NCBI GenBank assembly: GCA_029862185.1
Contig: JAOTXX010000016.1
Coordinates: forward strand, 1 to 61,054
Direction: 5' to 3'
Source of the DNA: Myxococcales bacterium
Lineage (GTDB): Bacteria > Myxococcota_A > Polyangia > Polyangiales > Houyiibacteriaceae
Length of the DNA: 61,054 bases
Both the position numbers and the translations under genes were made by a program. Shown here piece after piece: positions 45,191 to 54,655 of the stretch. Position 1 is the stretch's first letter, and each line of letters opens with the position of its first letter. A model generated the notes under the pieces. That model worked only from the letters and a program-made list of their open reading frames with translations, searched no databases and was not told the DNA's origin.

Positions 45191-45820
45191 GTGGGCCGCG
45201 ATCAGAAATACCCAGAGTGGCTATTGTGGTTCTCGGAGCACGGCGTTCGGTTGCTCATTTTGCTGGCCATTGCGTTCATTGCGTTCGTCTATTCGCGCAG
45301 CCGAAGCAATACCGAGCAGCGGCTCGACGCGATCCAAGACAGCGTGCAGTTCGAGCCGCCTCGCTCTTACACGCCGCCGAACCTCGATGCATATGCGGCA
45401 GCGGACGTCACCGTTCGCTCGCTCCCGGTGCATCACGCGGCGTATGTTCCCGTCTACTCTCACATCTACTATGACGGCGGGCGTCCATACCTACTCGAGG
45501 CCACTCTGAGCATTCGAAACATCGACCCCAAGCGCTCGGTCTACGTGAGTGCGGTCGAGTACTACGACACCAATGGCAAGCTCTCCAAGAAGCTCGTCGA
45601 TCGTTTGATCAAACTGGGGCCGCTTCAGACGATCGAGTTTCTCGTCGAGCGGCATGATGTCGCCGGAGGCTCCGGCGCGAATTTCATCGTCGAATGGCAT
45701 GCCGCAAACAGCGATGCCCATCCTCCGCTGATCGAGGCCGTGATGGTCGGTCGCTCCGGGACCAATGCGATTTCGTTCGTTCGCAAGAGCGAACCCTTGC
45801 CCCAGTGGATGTCGAAGTAG
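45191..45820 (+). CDS. DUF3124 membrane-anchored protein
   Basis: A 209-residue protein (GTG at 45191; AGGGAG 7 bp upstream) with one N-terminal membrane helix (about 18-36, GVRLLILLAIAFIAFVYS). The remaining 170 residues match the DUF3124 pattern, YVPVYSHIYY, LEATLSIRNID, YYDTNGKL and GGSGANFIVEW. The family has no known function; the domain should face the periplasm. A GTG 2 codons upstream is possible. Convergent with the DUF1254 gene, 10 bp away. Confidence 0.85.
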   Translation: MGRDQKYPEWLLWFSEHGVRLLILLAIAFIAFVYSRSRSNTEQRLDAIQDSVQFEPPRSYTPPNLDAYAAADVTVRSLPVHHAAYVPVYSHIYYDGGRPYLLEATLSIRNIDPKRSVYVSAVEYYDTNGKLSKKLVDRLIKLGPLQTIEFLVERHDVAGGSGANFIVEWHAANSDAHPPLIEAVMVGRSGTNAISFVRKSEPLPQWMSK

Positions 45821-45830
45821 TAGCTGCCGG

Positions 45831-47273
45831 TCATCTCGCGGGCTTGACAGGTGGTGGCAAGTAGAGCGGGTCTAAGGACTCGGGCTTTGGCAGATACATG
45901 CGGAACTGAAGGGAGAACGCGCCATCGGGGGCGGGAAGCCAATTGCTAGATCTCTCTTTTCCCGGCGATTCCCGTTGGATGTAGACGGTCAGCGAGCCGT
46001 CTTTGCCGTACTCGAGCTTGCTCCGGTCGCCGATCGAGTAACGCGCGATCCGGTTCGGTACCATGAGCTGGTCCGGCAGGCTGTACATGGTCATCGACCA
46101 AAAGGCGTGTACCGCCGGGAGCTCGTCCTTTTCGAAGCGCATCACGTATTGGTGTTTCGACCCATCGAGCGGATCGCCGAAGGCGTCGGTGTTCGCGACC
46201 GGGTAATAGGCTTCCTCGACGTCGTTTCCATACAAGCCCACCATGGCCGCCACGGCACGGGCCAAGTACTTGGTTCGCATCACTTCGCCGGGTCCGAAAA
46301 TGCCGGCCATTCCTTGCCAGCCATGACCCTCCTGCACCGAGGTGCCGTGGAGCTGCCTCGGGTCGTAAGCCGCCTTGTCGATCGCCACCATGCCCTGGCC
46401 GACCCCTTCGTCGAGTGCTTCCCTCAGCTCGGGGCTCAAAGACCACGACGCACTGAGCGCCCCAGCTCGAATCCCGATTCTGGAGAAGCGGCCCATGAGC
46501 TCCTCCTCGTCAGGCGCGACCACGACTTCGGTCAGCAGAAAATTCAGCAGATCGATGAAGGCGGCAGACTTCGCCCTACTCGGATTGTATGTCGGGAACG
46601 TGATTCCAGGTGCTACCGGAGCGCCCGTGCGTCCAAGGTAGACGCTCATCGGGGTGAGCCGGTACCGCTTTTGAAGCGCCACAACGGCCGCGACATCGTC
46701 CGGCCCGCCCACTTCGGTTCGAATGATGCAGTAAGCGAAGCTGCTTTCGCTTCGCAGGACGGCCTTTGCATCATCGGGCTTGGTTCCGTTCCATTCCGGG
46801 CCAGCGATCACATAGCTGCCGGCTTCAGTGCCAGTTGCGCGGGTTCCGATGTAATCGAAGTTGTGCGTGAACATGTCGACGAGTTGCACGGAGTAGTAGC
46901 GATCTTTGATCTCCGGGACGGTGATGACGACCGGCTGCGCTCGCAGGTCCAGCCAGGCGAAGGAATACATCGTGTCGTTGTTGGGACGAACGATGTCTTT
47001 GAACTCGGGTCCGAGTAGTTCCGTCTTGTGCACCAGCTCGTTGAATCCGCCCGAGTACCCGGGCGCGGTTCGATCGATGGCTTGGACGTACATCGTTCGA
47101 TAGTTCTCCATCATCGGGAACGCGTAGATGTACGCCTCTTTGGCGATCGCGGTCGCCTCGTTCGGCGTCGGCGCCACCGCTGCAGTCTGGGAGGAAGGCG
47201 CCGCTCCATCTTTGGGGCACGCGGACATCAGCAGCAACGCCGCCATCGAAATCATCGAAATCTGAAGCTTCAT
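45831..47273 (-). CDS. DUF1254/DUF1214 lipoprotein
   Basis: A 480-residue protein (ATG at 47273) with a lipobox-like LLLMSAC. The N-terminal half is DUF1254 (ALAKEAYIYAFPMMENY-like, then NNDTMYSFAWLDLRAQPVV), the C-terminal half DUF1214 (KHQYVMRFEKDELPAVHAFWSMTMY, SIGDR). Members are secreted proteins of unknown function. It lies 58 bp downstream of the BASS transporter on the same strand. Confidence 0.9.
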   Translation of the reverse strand: MKLQISMISMAALLLMSACPKDGAAPSSQTAAVAPTPNEATAIAKEAYIYAFPMMENYRTMYVQAIDRTAPGYSGGFNELVHKTELLGPEFKDIVRPNNDTMYSFAWLDLRAQPVVITVPEIKDRYYSVQLVDMFTHNFDYIGTRATGTEAGSYVIAGPEWNGTKPDDAKAVLRSESSFAYCIIRTEVGGPDDVAAVVALQKRYRLTPMSVYLGRTGAPVAPGITFPTYNPSRAKSAAFIDLLNFLLTEVVVAPDEEELMGRFSRIGIRAGALSASWSLSPELREALDEGVGQGMVAIDKAAYDPRQLHGTSVQEGHGWQGMAGIFGPGEVMRTKYLARAVAAMVGLYGNDVEEAYYPVANTDAFGDPLDGSKHQYVMRFEKDELPAVHAFWSMTMYSLPDQLMVPNRIARYSIGDRSKLEYGKDGSLTVYIQRESPGKERSSNWLPAPDGAFSLQFRMYLPKPESLDPLYLPPPVKPAR

Positions 47274-47331
47274 CGTTGCACCCTCTTCCATTTGATTTTG
47301 CGGACGCAATTTCGCGAGGTCATGCGGATAC

Positions 47332-48183
47332 CTAGGACACCGACAGCCGCTTGCTGAAGTAGAGCTTTGCCGTGGGGAACGCGAGTGCGAATACGACGAA
47401 CATGCAGACCGCGACGGTAATCAGTACTCGCGGATCATCCCTGAAATTCGCGGTGGCGATGGTTGCTGCCGCACCGATGTTGCGCGCTGTGGTGATGAGG
47501 CCGAGGGTCACCTTGCCCTTCTCCCCTCCGGGACCGAGCAGGTAGCCGACCCCAAATGCCGCGAGAGTGAGCACGACGGCCGAGGTGATCGCCCCCTTTC
47601 CGATGGTAGCGGATAGGGCATCACCGTGGTTCACGACGGCAAGGACCAGAAAGACGACCAGCGAAAGATTGACGACGAGATTGGCGGGCTTGAGCATCTT
47701 GGCGGCGAGCCGGTCTCTGAAATGCCGAATCAGGAGACCGATCACCAGGGGCACGAACATCTGAAGAAGGAGCGGCTTGGCGATCGCCCAGACACCAATT
47801 TCCGTCCCGGGTATCAGAAACGGCAGAACCAGGGGCATGTAGATGATAGTGAGGACGGTCAGCAGCATCGTTGCCGCAATCGAGTTGGGTACGTCGCCGG
47901 CCGCGACGCCAACCAACTTTGGCGTGTAGGGCGCGCCGGCCGCGAACCCATAGAGCAGAACACCGATCATGTAGGGACGCTCGAGGGGGAACCAGACGCT
48001 CATGGCGTAGACGAGGAGTGGCGTCAGGATCAGGTTCGCGATCAGCGCCCGCGCGACGACCGGACCGTTCCTGAGCGGCTTCAACACCTGCGCGAAGGTC
48101 ACCTCCAGGCCAGCGCTGAAGAGGACACCTGCGATGAAAACCGCAATCGAGATGTTAAGGATGATTTCTAGGGTCTCGTACAT
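47332..48183 (-). CDS. BASS-family Na+-dependent transporter
   Basis: A 283-residue membrane protein with about nine hydrophobic segments of the bile acid:sodium symporter superfamily. Marks are SAGLEVTFAQVLKPLRN and GFAAGAPYTPKLVG. Substrates of bacterial members range from organic anions to pantoate-like acids, arsenite or sterol compounds. No substrate can be inferred. It lies upstream of the DUF1254 lipoprotein and is divergent from the HlyD gene. Confidence 0.85.
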   Translation of the reverse strand: MYETLEIILNISIAVFIAGVLFSAGLEVTFAQVLKPLRNGPVVARALIANLILTPLLVYAMSVWFPLERPYMIGVLLYGFAAGAPYTPKLVGVAAGDVPNSIAATMLLTVLTIIYMPLVLPFLIPGTEIGVWAIAKPLLLQMFVPLVIGLLIRHFRDRLAAKMLKPANLVVNLSLVVFLVLAVVNHGDALSATIGKGAITSAVVLTLAAFGVGYLLGPGGEKGKVTLGLITTARNIGAAATIATANFRDDPRVLITVAVCMFVVFALAFPTAKLYFSKRLSVS

Positions 48184-48282
48184 TCGCGGGCTTCGGGGTT
48201 TGTAACACCGACGGTCGAATCACCGCTAGTCTCAGCGAAGCGCGAAGCCGCGGGCCCGGTCGAATCTGCTAACCTGTCTCGC

Positions 48283-49260
48283 GTGAGCGACGCGACAGCC
48301 AGGGCCTGGGCGCAGACGGTGGTGCTCGTCGTGGCGATCGCGGGCTGCAGCTCTGAGCGCAATACGCCTTCCGGCTACCAGGGGATCATCGAGCACGATG
48401 ATCGCCATCTTGGCTTTCGAGTCGGCGGCCAACTCCGAGAGATTCGCTTTGATCGCGGAGACCTCATCGAAGAGGGCGCGTTGATCGCGGTTCTCGACGA
48501 CACGGCCGAGCTCCCGATTCTGCTCGCCCGAGAGGCAGATCTGGCACGCGCCCGCGCCAAGGCCGCGCTGGTCTATGCGGGGCCACGCGTGGAAGAAGTC
48601 CGCTCGACGATGGCCGAGCTGGATGGCGCTCGCGCTGTGCTCCGCGAATCCAGGGCCAACCTCGACAGGAACCGAAACCTTCCGGAGCAGGCGGCTACGG
48701 CTCGATCGCGCATCTCCGAGCTCGAAGCGGCCTATGCCCAGTCCAAGGCACAGGTGCGAATGCTTCAGGAGCGGCTGAAGCAGTTGCGCGAAGGCGCCCG
48801 TCCCGAGGAGCTCGCCGCCTCGGATGCCGAGGTCACCGCAGCGGAAGCCGCGGTCGACGCCGAGAAAGAGCGCTTGGCCCTCTATGCCTTACACGCGTCC
48901 GAACGCGTGACAGTGCTCGACGTCCCGGTGAGGATCGGCGAGGTGGTTGCTGCTGGAGCCACCGTGGTCACCGTCGCCGATACCAAGCATCCCTACGTCG
49001 ATGTGTTCGTTCCTCAGCAGAAGCTCTCAGGGCTTGCGGTCGGTCTCCCCGCGCGCATTCATGTGGACACCGAAGGCGAATCCTTCGATGGCGAGATCGA
49101 GCACATCGCTCCAACCACGGAATTCACGCCGCGTTTCCTTTTTTCGCCCACGGAGCGCTCCAACTTAGTCGTTCGCGTTCGAGTCCGAATCAACGACCCC
49201 GAAGAGCGCCTGCACGCTGGCGTGCCCGCCTTCGCCACGTTTGAGTCGAAGGGCGAATAG
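48283..49260 (+). CDS. HlyD-family periplasmic adaptor lipoprotein
   Basis: A 325-residue adaptor of RND/ABC type efflux pumps. GTG start at 48283; the leader ends in the lipobox IAGC (Cys about 23). Two biotinyl-lipoyl-like halves (GYQGIIEHDDRHLGFRVGG and VPVRIGEVVAAGATVVTVAD) surround a long coiled-coil hairpin (about 80-200, rich in Ala/Glu/Arg). It starts an operon with the ATPase 2 bp later and the permease 4-bp overlapping. Confidence 0.9.
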   Translation: MSDATARAWAQTVVLVVAIAGCSSERNTPSGYQGIIEHDDRHLGFRVGGQLREIRFDRGDLIEEGALIAVLDDTAELPILLAREADLARARAKAALVYAGPRVEEVRSTMAELDGARAVLRESRANLDRNRNLPEQAATARSRISELEAAYAQSKAQVRMLQERLKQLREGARPEELAASDAEVTAAEAAVDAEKERLALYALHASERVTVLDVPVRIGEVVAAGATVVTVADTKHPYVDVFVPQQKLSGLAVGLPARIHVDTEGESFDGEIEHIAPTTEFTPRFLFSPTERSNLVVRVRVRINDPEERLHAGVPAFATFESKGE

Positions 49261-49262
49261 CG

Positions 49263-50201
49263 GTGGGGGATCCCGTCGTCGTCGAGGGGCTTTCTCGTCA
49301 CTTTGGTAAGCTCGTCGCCGTCAGCGACGTCAGCTTCCGCGTCCATCGTGGCGAGATTTTCGGCCTTCTAGGCCCCAATGGTGCTGGCAAGTCGACGACG
49401 CTCCGCATGCTTTGCGGGATTCTCGACCCCAGCGGCGGTCGCGCGACCGTGGTCGGTTTCGACGTCGAGAAGGAGCCGGAGCAGGTCAAGCAGAACATCG
49501 GCTACATGACCCAGCGCTTCAGCCTCTATGAAGACCTGACGGTCGAAGAGAACTTACATTTCTACGCAGGGATCTACGGGCTCGGCCGAGCAGCACGCCG
49601 CAAGCGCGTTCCCGAGGAGCTCGATCGCGCAGGCTTGAGCGAGCGGCGCGCTCAGATCAGCGGCACCCTCTCCGGTGGTTGGAAGCAGCGCCTCGCGTTG
49701 GTCTGCGCGACGATTCACCAGCCCCCGCTCTTGTTTCTCGACGAGCCGACGGCGGGTGTCGACCCAGTGAGCCGCCGGGAGTTCTGGGCCCATATTCACC
49801 GGATCGCTTCCGTGGGCACGACCGTTATCGTGACCACCCACTACATGGACGAAGCGGAGCGCTGCCATCGTCTCGCATTCATCTTTCGGGGCACGCTTCT
49901 CGACATCGGTACGCCCGCGGAGGTCATCGAGCGCCGTGAAATCCGGGTTTGTATCGTTTCGACTCCAAACGTGGCCTCGGCCATGGATCTGCTGGAGTCA
50001 CACCCTGCGGTCGACGAGGTCGCCCCGTTCGGCGACCGCCTTCGACTGGCCACCCTTGGCGGCGTCGATCCGATCGCCCTCGCCAAAGAGGTTCTCGACG
50101 CAGGTCCGGGTGTCGCCGATGCCCGCGAGATCGTCCCCAACGTCGAGGATGCCTTCGTGGCGATGGTTCACAGCGAAGCGCGACACGGAGGCGGTCGATG
50201 A
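49263..50201 (+). CDS. ABC transporter ATP-binding protein
   Basis: A 312-residue ATPase. Walker A is LLGPNGAGKSTTLRML, Q-loop MTQRFSLYEDL, signature ISGTLSGGWKQRLALV (LSGGW form), Walker B LLFLDEPTAG and the H-switch TTHYMDEAE. A C-terminal extension of about 90 residues follows, as in drug-exporting CcmA-type ATPases. GTG start. The permease begins at its last bases. Confidence 0.95.
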   Translation: MGDPVVVEGLSRHFGKLVAVSDVSFRVHRGEIFGLLGPNGAGKSTTLRMLCGILDPSGGRATVVGFDVEKEPEQVKQNIGYMTQRFSLYEDLTVEENLHFYAGIYGLGRAARRKRVPEELDRAGLSERRAQISGTLSGGWKQRLALVCATIHQPPLLFLDEPTAGVDPVSRREFWAHIHRIASVGTTVIVTTHYMDEAERCHRLAFIFRGTLLDIGTPAEVIERREIRVCIVSTPNVASAMDLLESHPAVDEVAPFGDRLRLATLGGVDPIALAKEVLDAGPGVADAREIVPNVEDAFVAMVHSEARHGGGR

Positions 50202-51328
50202 ACCGCATGCTGTCGATCGCCTGGAAAGAGATGATTCAAGCTCGGCGTGACCGGCTCACGATGGGAATGATGTTCGGCATTCCGATCATCCAGCTGCTCC
50301 TCTTCGGCTATGCCATCAATACCGACGTTCGAAACATCTCAACCGTGGTCTACGACCAGGATCATTCGGCGGAATCTCGGGGGTTCGTGAGGCGCATGGA
50401 AGCGACCGGTTTCTATGCGGTCGTGGGCCATGTAGATAGCTACGAGCAGATCGGCGTCGCCATGCGGTCTCGGGAGGCCATGGTGGCACTGGTCGTACCA
50501 CCTCGTTTTGGAGCCGAGGTCGAAGCGGGCAGAAGATCTCAATTGCAGCTGGTCGTCGACGGCTCGGATCCGCAGGTCGTCGCGAGTGCGACCAACACCG
50601 CCTTGTCCCTGGCATCCGCGCGCTCGTCCGACCTGAGCGTCGAGCGACTCCAGCGACTGGGACAGCCCGTCGCAATGGCCTCCCAGCTGATCGCGATGGA
50701 GCCCGCGACTTGGTACAACCCCGACCTTCGCACCGCGGTTTTCATCGTGCCCGGCCTCGTGGGGGTCATCCTCACGATGACTCTGGTGATGTTTACGGCG
50801 ATGGCGATTGCCCGCGAACGCGAGCGCGGAACGCTGGAACAATTGATCGTGTCGCCCATCCGAAGCATGGAGCTAACCGTCGGCAAGATAGTGCCCTACA
50901 TCGGCGTGGGGTACCTGCAGATGACCTTGATTCTCCTCGTAGGGTCCTGGGTCTTCGATGTGCCGATCGTCGGGTCGGTCGGGCTGCTCTATTTGCTTTC
51001 CGTGTTTTTCATCGCTGCGAGCCTCGCCGTAGGCCTGTTCTTCTCGACGCTCGCGAAGACTCAGCAGCAGGCCATGCAGATGTCGTTCTTTTTCTTGCTG
51101 CCGAACATACTCTTGTCCGGCTTCATGTTTCCCTGGGAGGCGATGCCTGCGCCGGCGCGCTGGTTGTCGACGATCCTGCCCTTGACGCATTACCTGCGCG
51201 TCATTCGCGGCATCGTCCTCAAAGGAGCGTCATTTGCGGAGCTCGGTGCCGAGCTCGTCTGGCTCGCCGGCCTGACGCTGATCCTGATCGTCGTCGTGTC
51301 CATGCGCTTCCAAAAGAAGCTGGACTAG
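50198..51328 (+). CDS. ABC-2 family permease
   Basis: A 376-residue permease (ATG at 50198, MNRMLSIAWKEMIQ) overlapping the ATPase stop by 4 bp. One N-terminal helix, a long extracytoplasmic region (about 45-170) and about five further membrane helices, with ARERERGTLEQLIVSPI and FPWEAMPAPARW typical of YhhJ/YbhS-like permeases. Together with the adaptor and ATPase it forms a type-I drug/heme-like exporter; no second permease is present. Stop overlaps that of the DUF924 gene. Confidence 0.92.
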   Translation: MNRMLSIAWKEMIQARRDRLTMGMMFGIPIIQLLLFGYAINTDVRNISTVVYDQDHSAESRGFVRRMEATGFYAVVGHVDSYEQIGVAMRSREAMVALVVPPRFGAEVEAGRRSQLQLVVDGSDPQVVASATNTALSLASARSSDLSVERLQRLGQPVAMASQLIAMEPATWYNPDLRTAVFIVPGLVGVILTMTLVMFTAMAIARERERGTLEQLIVSPIRSMELTVGKIVPYIGVGYLQMTLILLVGSWVFDVPIVGSVGLLYLLSVFFIAASLAVGLFFSTLAKTQQQAMQMSFFFLLPNILLSGFMFPWEAMPAPARWLSTILPLTHYLRVIRGIVLKGASFAELGAELVWLAGLTLILIVVVSMRFQKKLD

Positions 51329-51927
51329 AACGAGGAGCCTGGCTCATCTAAGAACTTGGCTTCCTCGTCGCTACTCGCCCGCCCGAGGATCTCGTTTCGA
51401 TGCGGATAACGTCCAAATCGCTCGATGATCGCCCGGTGCCGCACCGCGAAGTCCAAGTAGTACTTCGCATCCCCTTGAAGAGGCTCCGGCGCGGAGGCGA
51501 GCAGCTTCTCGAAGAGCTCCATGCAGAGTTTGTGATCGTCCATCGATTCACTGTGCTCTAGCGGCAGATAGAAAAAGACGCGTTCATCAAAGGACAGCTC
51601 GGCATCGAAGCCGGCATCGAGGCCTTCACGACAAACCTCACGCGCGAGCTCATCGGCTGCGAACATCTTCGGCGTCCCTCGGAACATGTTTCTCGAAAAC
51701 TGGTCCAGGACGATGATGTACGCCAAGGCGCCGCGCGCGCTGCTTCTCCAAGCTTCCCTCTCTCCGGCTACGATGGCTTCATAGTCGTCCATGAAATGGT
51801 GTTGGACCGCCTCGTCAAACGCGTCGGACTTCGTCCACCAGCGCTTTCGGTGCTCCGGAGTCGAGCACCCGTGCGCGTTGAGCTCGCCAAACCAGAAATC
51901 CAGTATGTCTTCGATTGGATCAGTCAA
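51325..51927 (-). CDS. DUF924 family protein
   Basis: A 200-residue helical protein of the DUF924 family. Marks are EDILDFWFGE at the start, VLDQFSRNMFRGTPKMFAAD and YLPLEHSESMDDH (C-terminal half). The family fold resembles TPR-like helices; its function is unknown. It overlaps the pabB 3' end by 8 bp on the same strand, and the permease by 4 bp on the other. Confidence 0.93.
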   Translation of the reverse strand: MTDPIEDILDFWFGELNAHGCSTPEHRKRWWTKSDAFDEAVQHHFMDDYEAIVAGEREAWRSSARGALAYIIVLDQFSRNMFRGTPKMFAADELAREVCREGLDAGFDAELSFDERVFFYLPLEHSESMDDHKLCMELFEKLLASAPEPLQGDAKYYLDFAVRHRAIIERFGRYPHRNEILGRASSDEEAKFLDEPGSSF

Positions 51928-53242
51928 CTTTGCAACCCCCTTGCAGCGAGTCTACAGCATCGAGAAAGACCCGCGCCTTGAGCTCGGTTTCGGCGACCTC
52001 CCGGTCAGGATCGCTCGCTTCGACGATGCCGCCACCGGCCCAGTAATAGACCCGGCCGCCCGAAACCGTCGCAGTTCGAATCGCCACGGCAAGCGAGAGC
52101 CCGCCATCGCGATCGATGAAACCCAAGGCGCCACAGTAGGTACCGCGCGGGTGTTTCTCGAGCATCTCGATGATTTCGAGGGCACGAACCTTTGGTGCGC
52201 CCGTGACGCTTCCAGGAGGAAAGGTCGCTTCCAAAATGGCTTTGAGTGAAACCTCGGGTCGCGTGATGCAGCTCACGGTGCTCACGAGGTGATAAAGGCC
52301 GGTAAACGGTTCCACGAGGAGGGGCTCGTCGACCGTCACGGTTCCCGTCTCTGCGACTCGGCCGAGGTCGTTCCGCATGAGATCGACGATCATCGAATGT
52401 TCGGCCTGCTCCTTCGGGTCTGCGCGCAGGCGTTGCGATGCGCCGTCGTGAGTGGTTTCGCGCCGGATCGTCCCTTTGATCGGACGCGTGACGAGCGTTC
52501 TGCTCCCAGCGTCCCACTGAATGAATCGTTCCATCGTGCAGGCGAGCACCGCATGGTCACCGCCATCGAAAAACATCCCGAGCGGCACGCGACTGGCGAC
52601 TCGCATGGCTTGCCAAAGCTCGAGCGCATCGCCTGCAAACGTCGCGGACCAACGTCTGGCGACGTTGACCTCGTAGACCTCACCCATTCCGATGTAGTCG
52701 AGCGCCTTGCCGATCGATTTGCGGTGCTCCACTGCGTCGTCCACTTCGATCGCACCGACCACGGGCGGCGAGGTTTCGGTGTCGTCTAGTTCGTCCAAGC
52801 GAGCGGAAAACAGAGCGCACGCCTCGCGATCGTCGCCGACGATCCAGGTTTCACCCTCTTCATGGTCGAGGACCAGGAGCGCGGGAAAGCGTCGAAAGAG
52901 CATGATGGGATCCGCTCCACGATCGAAACGCGGCTCTCCACGCACCGGCGACGACCAGTATGCGTCGTACGCAATGTAGCCGATCCAGGCCGGCACTTCG
53001 CTGGGCCTGGGACCGTCGGGGATCGATCCTTCGCTCCGTTGGCCCACCCTGCCAAGCGCGGCGAATGGCGCCTTGGCTCCGAACTCCACCCGGATCTCTT
53101 CGGCCGGCCAGGCGGCAAGAAAGGAAAACCGTCCATCGCGCGCCTCGCTTCGATTCGAATCGAGCCAAGCGAACCCTGGCTCTGCGCGCAGGCGCCGCGC
53201 TACCGCGAGCTCGTCGATTGAAGCAAGGGGTTCGGCCCACAC
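51920..53242 (-). CDS. pabB: Aminodeoxychorismate synthase component I (PabB)
   Basis: A 440-residue chorismate-utilising enzyme. The signature TRPIKGTIRR carries the Lys of PabB (TrpE has PIAGT), so folate precursor synthesis is favoured over anthranilate. Other marks are VYEVNVARRW, MIVDLMRNDLGRV and FPPGSVTGAPK with the C-terminal YCGALGFID. No pabA or pabC is adjacent. It overlaps the DUF924 gene by 8 bp. Confidence 0.9.
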   Translation of the reverse strand: MWAEPLASIDELAVARRLRAEPGFAWLDSNRSEARDGRFSFLAAWPAEEIRVEFGAKAPFAALGRVGQRSEGSIPDGPRPSEVPAWIGYIAYDAYWSSPVRGEPRFDRGADPIMLFRRFPALLVLDHEEGETWIVGDDREACALFSARLDELDDTETSPPVVGAIEVDDAVEHRKSIGKALDYIGMGEVYEVNVARRWSATFAGDALELWQAMRVASRVPLGMFFDGGDHAVLACTMERFIQWDAGSRTLVTRPIKGTIRRETTHDGASQRLRADPKEQAEHSMIVDLMRNDLGRVAETGTVTVDEPLLVEPFTGLYHLVSTVSCITRPEVSLKAILEATFPPGSVTGAPKVRALEIIEMLEKHPRGTYCGALGFIDRDGGLSLAVAIRTATVSGGRVYYWAGGGIVEASDPDREVAETELKARVFLDAVDSLQGGCKVD

Positions 53243-53290
53243 TGCGCTGATCTACTTGCTCGCTGCGAACCGGTAAAGCAACCTCTCGCC

Positions 53291-54640
53291 GTGATCCGCC
53301 GAATCGTCTTACTTGGACTGCTCTCGGTGGCGGCCTTTTCCTGCAAGGAGTCCGTGGCGACCTTCGTCTTCGAGGCTCGCATCGTCGACGGCCAGAACGG
53401 CAATCCAGCGGCCGGGACCGATGCCACGACGCTTCGAATCGGCATTCAAGAGGGCGAGCTTCCCGCGCAAGAGTATGAGTATCCAATCACAGACGGCGAC
53501 TTCGACGCGCTGCTGGAGTTTGGCGCGTTCACTCGCCCTACACGGATCCGGGTCGAAATAGTGGGGGAGACCACCGAGCTCTTGAGCGCGTCACCGGCAT
53601 TCGTTCCCACTAGCAGCGCCGGCCTGCTTCGCGTCGTCACCGCCGCGCCCTCTTCCTGCGAGCGGGTCACGTTCGACCTATTGGAAGCACCCCGCGCATT
53701 CTTCGCAATGGTGCGGTCCGGTACGTTCGCCTTGATTGCGGGTGGCACGGGCCCATCCCATGAGCAGATCGAATTCTTCGATTTGCTGGAATGGGAGTCG
53801 CGCCTCTTTGCCGAAGACCTCGCGGTGTCCGATCTCGGCGAAACGCGAGCCGCATCGATCGACGAGGCTCAGATCCTCGTCCTTCCAAGCAATGTGACGC
53901 CGTTCATCTTCAACATGCTCGACCCCAGCCGTCGAATCGTGCCGGTGTTTCTTCACAATGGCGCAGGCGCGAGGTCCGCGCTCGTCTCCGTTCCCGGCGT
54001 CGGAGCGATGGTGATCGGCGGCGAGCTAGGCGGAGAAGCTCAATCCGAGGTATCGCTGGTCGCGCCCGGCGGCGAGGTGACGTCTCTTCAGCTCAGCAAG
54101 CCGCGGTCCGGACCCGCAGCCACCGCACTGGGCGCCGACGTCCTGGTCGTAGGCGGCGATCCCGAGGGCGATGCCGAGCTCCTCCTCGATGGCAGTACGA
54201 CGGGGCAGCCTGTCGCAGGCGTCATGGACCGCGTCCGTGAAGGCGGCCTTCTGGTCGGTGACGGCAAAAGCCGTGCCCTCCTCCTCGGCGGCACCGATGC
54301 CGAAGATGCCGTGCGACAGGACAGCCTGCGCTTTGATGCCTGCCCGAGCGCCTGCGCTTCGGGCGCCGGACCTCAGTGGACGACGGCGCGCCTGGGAGTC
54401 CTACAGCCCGCAGATAGCACGCTGCTCGTTGGCGGTGAAAGCTCGTCGATGGTGGAGGAAGTCCGATGGGACGACGGGAACCTCGAGATTGAACCTCTCT
54501 TGCAAATGGAGTTCCCGCGGGCCGGCGCGGGGGGTCTCGTCTTGGAAAGTGGCGCCTTCATCGTAGCGGGGGGCGACGATGGTGTGAGCATCCGGGACGA
54601 TTTCGAGTTCTGCGTCCCGGCCGCGCTTCAACCGCTATAG
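53291..54640 (+). CDS. Beta-propeller-like secreted lipoprotein
   Basis: A 449-residue protein starting at GTG 53291, with leader RRIVLLGLLSVAAFSC (Cys18, -1 Ser and -2 Phe, an imperfect lipobox). After an Ig-like region (about 25-110) there are at least six repeats of the form ALIAGG, AMVIGG, VLVVGG, ALLLGG, TLLVGG and FIVAGG, a kelch/propeller-like spacing of 30-60 residues. It lies 15 bp before the kinase. No close family is recognised. Confidence 0.7.
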   Translation: MIRRIVLLGLLSVAAFSCKESVATFVFEARIVDGQNGNPAAGTDATTLRIGIQEGELPAQEYEYPITDGDFDALLEFGAFTRPTRIRVEIVGETTELLSASPAFVPTSSAGLLRVVTAAPSSCERVTFDLLEAPRAFFAMVRSGTFALIAGGTGPSHEQIEFFDLLEWESRLFAEDLAVSDLGETRAASIDEAQILVLPSNVTPFIFNMLDPSRRIVPVFLHNGAGARSALVSVPGVGAMVIGGELGGEAQSEVSLVAPGGEVTSLQLSKPRSGPAATALGADVLVVGGDPEGDAELLLDGSTTGQPVAGVMDRVREGGLLVGDGKSRALLLGGTDAEDAVRQDSLRFDACPSACASGAGPQWTTARLGVLQPADSTLLVGGESSSMVEEVRWDDGNLEIEPLLQMEFPRAGAGGLVLESGAFIVAGGDDGVSIRDDFEFCVPAALQPL

Positions 54641-54655
54641 AAGGATGAGGTAGCG

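Noticed and set aside
49949-51328. A longer version of the ABC-2 permease frame starting at 49949
   Set aside because: The extra part lies inside the ATPase gene in another frame. The ATG at 50198 overlaps the ATPase stop and gives the normal N-terminus.
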